Below are positions 62,038-64,000 of a DNA stretch of 64,000 nt, piece after piece (the first letter of the stretch is position 1; each line of letters begins with the position of its first letter). Source of the stretch: a bacterium (GTDB lineage Bacteria > Cyanobacteriota > Vampirovibrionia > Gastranaerophilales > Gastranaerophilaceae). Made by a program: the position numbers and the translations under genes. The notes beneath the pieces were generated by a model. It saw only the letters and a program-made list of their open reading frames with translations, did no database searches and was not told the DNA's origin. Location: assembly GCA_017536545.1 (NCBI GenBank), contig JAFXHF010000017.1, positions 1-64,000 on the forward strand, read 5' to 3'.

Positions 62038-62811
62038 ATGAAAGAAAAAATTGATAAAGCGATAGAATGTTTTAAAAAACAAGATTGGAATGGTGCGATA
62101 GATTTATTCACATCAATTGTGGAAATTGATACAGAAAATGCTGAAGTTTATAACAACTTGGGCTTGTGTTATGTGAATATTGGGGATGAAGATAAGGCTG
62201 AAAAGAATTATCTTAAATCTATTGAATTAAATTCCAAAATTCCACAATGCTATATCAATTTGGCAGATTTATATTATAAACAAAGACGTTTAGGTGAAGG
62301 TATAAATATTTTATCTTTCGCTGTTGATAATTTGCCTGATGATATTATTTTCAGACATTATTTGGCTCGTTTTTATATGGAAGATGCAAAACTAGATTTA
62401 GCTATTGATGAGCTAATCAATGTTTTAGAACAGCAACCAGACAATTATGATGCTTATTATGATTTAGCAAAAGTTTATTTTGAGTTTGGTAATTATGAAT
62501 CCGCAATTGAAAATTTTGAAAATGTTTTAGAATATAAACAAGACAATGAATTGATTTATTATTATTTAGCTGAAGCATATCAGGCTAATGATGAGATTGA
62601 TAAGGCTATTTCAAATTTCTTAAAATCAATTGCAACAAATAATAAATTCACTTTAGCTTATAAAAAAGTTGCGATTTTATTTATGGCTCGTGGTGATTAC
62701 GAAGATGCAATTGAATATTTGGAAGATTATTTGAATTTTGATATCCCACAAGAAGAAAAAGATGGGGTAAATAAGTTGGTAGAAGGTTTGAAATCAAAGG
62801 TAAATAGCTAA
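62038..62811 (+). CDS. TPR protein
   Basis: 257 residues of TPR units (WNGAIDLFTSIVEIDTEN, EDKAEKNYLKSIELNSK, LDLAIDELINVLEQQPD, YESAIENFENVLEYKQ). No signal peptide, so cytoplasmic. Two bases after the LptA-like stop and three bases before dprA, in the same rightward unit. Partner unknown. Confidence 0.85.
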   Translation: MKEKIDKAIECFKKQDWNGAIDLFTSIVEIDTENAEVYNNLGLCYVNIGDEDKAEKNYLKSIELNSKIPQCYINLADLYYKQRRLGEGINILSFAVDNLPDDIIFRHYLARFYMEDAKLDLAIDELINVLEQQPDNYDAYYDLAKVYFEFGNYESAIENFENVLEYKQDNELIYYYLAEAYQANDEIDKAISNFLKSIATNNKFTLAYKKVAILFMARGDYEDAIEYLEDYLNFDIPQEEKDGVNKLVEGLKSKVNS

Positions 62812-62814
62812 TCT

Positions 62815-63903
62815 ATGAAAAGCAAGTATTGGATAGCGTTTTCTTCTATTGAACAAATTGATAGCAATTTTATTCAAAAGTTGTTTGAGCATTTTGGTGA
62901 TATTGAAGTGGCTTTTAATGCTTCTTTAGATGATTTAAAAAAGATTGACGGACTTAGTGTAAAAAAAGCTGAAAACTTTTTGAAGCATAGAGATAAAGTT
63001 GATATCGATAGAACATTTACAGAAGTAGAAACCCGTGGGATTAATTTTTTAACTTTGGAAAGCGAAAATTATCCAAAAATGTTGCGTCAAATCTCAAATC
63101 CCCCTGCAGTTTTATATTATAAAGGTAAACTTTTTGAGTGTAATTTAGATAAAACTTTAGCAGTTGTTGGTTCTCGTCGTGCAAGTATGCATGGTCGAGA
63201 TGATTTGAAAAAGATTTTATCTGGATTAGCAAATACGGATATTTGTATCGTTTCAGGTTTAGCTTCTGGGATTGATACAGTTGCACACACTTCAGCTATT
63301 GAAAATAATATTAAAACAATCGGTGTTATTGCAAGTGGTTTTGATTTCACTTATCCAACAAGTAATAAAACGCTTTATCAAAATATCGAAAATGGTTATG
63401 GTGCATTGGTTAGTGAATATTATCCAACATTTGAACCGATGAAATTTAGATTTCCACAGAGAAACAGAATTGTTTCAGGTCTGTCTTATGGGACATTGGT
63501 TGCTGAGGCATCGTTAAAAAGTGGTGCGTTGATTACTGCGAATTTGACACTTGAGCAAGGCAGAGAATTGATGTGTATTCCTGGGTTAATTTCCAATCCG
63601 AATACTGAGGGAATTTATAAATTATTAAAAAATGGTGCAACTTTGGTTACTGAAAGTTGCGATATTTTAAACGCTTTAGGTTGGGAAGTGCAACACTGTT
63701 CTTGTGGTGAACAATTAACTCTTCCAATGTTGACAACAGAAGAAGAAAAGATTTTCACAAACCTTGAAATTGAAGAAAAGGGAGTAGATGAGTTGTTGAG
63801 TTTGACTGGCATGAAAATTGATGACTTGCTAATAAACTTGACAACAATGGAGCTTAAAGGCATAATAAAACAATGTGGCGGGGATAGATACGCAAAGGTA
63901 TAA
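62815..63903 (+). CDS. dprA: DNA-processing protein DprA
   Basis: 362 residues; loads RecA on incoming single-stranded DNA during transformation. N-terminal helix-hairpin-helix-like domain, then the Rossmann domain: LAVVGSRRASMHGRDD, VSGLASGIDTVAH, GVIASGFDFTYP, LVSEYYPTFEPMKFRFPQRNRIVSGL and TANLTLEQGRELMCIPG. The C-terminal winged-helix (about 310-360) is present. Complete and typical. With comF and the prepilins it argues for natural competence, or at least its remains. Confidence 0.95.
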   Translation: MKSKYWIAFSSIEQIDSNFIQKLFEHFGDIEVAFNASLDDLKKIDGLSVKKAENFLKHRDKVDIDRTFTEVETRGINFLTLESENYPKMLRQISNPPAVLYYKGKLFECNLDKTLAVVGSRRASMHGRDDLKKILSGLANTDICIVSGLASGIDTVAHTSAIENNIKTIGVIASGFDFTYPTSNKTLYQNIENGYGALVSEYYPTFEPMKFRFPQRNRIVSGLSYGTLVAEASLKSGALITANLTLEQGRELMCIPGLISNPNTEGIYKLLKNGATLVTESCDILNALGWEVQHCSCGEQLTLPMLTTEEEKIFTNLEIEEKGVDELLSLTGMKIDDLLINLTTMELKGIIKQCGGDRYAKV

Positions 63904-63904
63904 T

Positions 63905-64000
63905 ATGAAAGAGAAGATTATAGATTTTTTTACCTTTAGAAAACCGATAGGAAGATTTTTGTATCTTATGTATACCCTTTGTTGTGCTCTTTTCAATATA
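63905..64000 (+). CDS. Start of a membrane protein (partial, cut by window end)
   Basis: The 32 visible codons begin at ATG 63905, one base after the dprA stop. The peptide is basic and then hydrophobic (FLYLMYTLCCALFNI), consistent with a first membrane helix. Too short to name. Confidence 0.5.
   Translation, partial: MKEKIIDFFTFRKPIGRFLYLMYTLCCALFNI

Overview
The window looks like core chromosome of a low-GC, diderm, non-photosynthetic relative of the Cyanobacteria, most likely a gut Melainabacterium of the Gastranaerophilales (Vampirovibrionia). That placement is inference from family knowledge. Two prepilin-like proteins start with the GFTLAEVLITLG segment that is common there. A DprA/SLOG-type Rossmann protein (54898-55497) resembles a family I know from cyanobacteria. 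Outer-membrane (LptC, LptA-like) and lipoprotein (Lgt) genes show a double membrane. I see no phage, transposon, CRISPR array or tRNA gene. The window opens in the 3' end of a 23S rRNA gene, followed by 5S rRNA and a strong terminator.

Layout. 1-400: rRNA operon end. 600-4400: small ORF, MFS transporter, dnaK, ribbon-helix-helix regulator. 4529-7372: two co-transcribed genes whose proteins share an N-terminal module; one ends in a recognisable mono-ADP-ribosyltransferase domain (R-STS-ExE). 7473-10280: UbiA-type prenyltransferase, small protein, ROK kinase and NanE (amino-sugar use). 10359-14143: M16 peptidase, family-4 uracil-DNA glycosylase, orphan histidine kinase. 14217-21848: TPR proteins, homocitrate-synthase-like enzyme, MnmA, and a four-gene TPR/phosphoesterase/beta-lactamase-fold operon. 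21925-24290: pair of unknown membrane proteins. 24537-28240: membrane thioredoxin, divergent sigma factor, prepilin, CobO, 5-formyl-THF cyclo-ligase. 28321-37018: ClpP, a UshA-like phosphoesterase without a signal peptide, and one long leftward operon (stand-alone ClpX zinc domain, HEAT-like protein, RuvX, DUF1292, stand-alone Clp N-domain protein, TilS, Hpt). 37134-41889: TPR lipoprotein with Lgt, unknown membrane protein, WecA-type transferase with an apparent ATT start, GlyA. 41956-46845: NagZ operon, second prepilin, XRE regulator, ComF, hexapeptide transferase. 46957-57021: GyrA, PriA, PC4-like protein, PcrA/UvrD, SLOG protein, HEAT and EF-hand proteins. 57088-60339: SecF, SecD, DapA. 60478-64000: LptC, LptA-like, TPR, DprA and the start of a membrane protein.

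Themes. Housekeeping information processing (GyrA, PriA, PcrA, RuvX, UDG, MnmA, TilS) is interleaved with envelope biogenesis (Lgt, SecDF, LptC/LptA, WecA, NagZ). There is a scattered competence-like set (ComF, DprA, prepilins, PriA). The most unusual content is the ADP-ribosyltransferase pair and a recurrent short N-terminal motif (xFTG/xFKAN) on proteins lacking normal signal peptides. Next come an operon carrying ClpX-zinc and Clp-N domains without any ATPase, a probable ATT start codon, several promoters that imply leaderless mRNAs, and one 7-bp sequence that can serve as -35 box for two divergent promoters. All calls were made by eye; no database search was possible.
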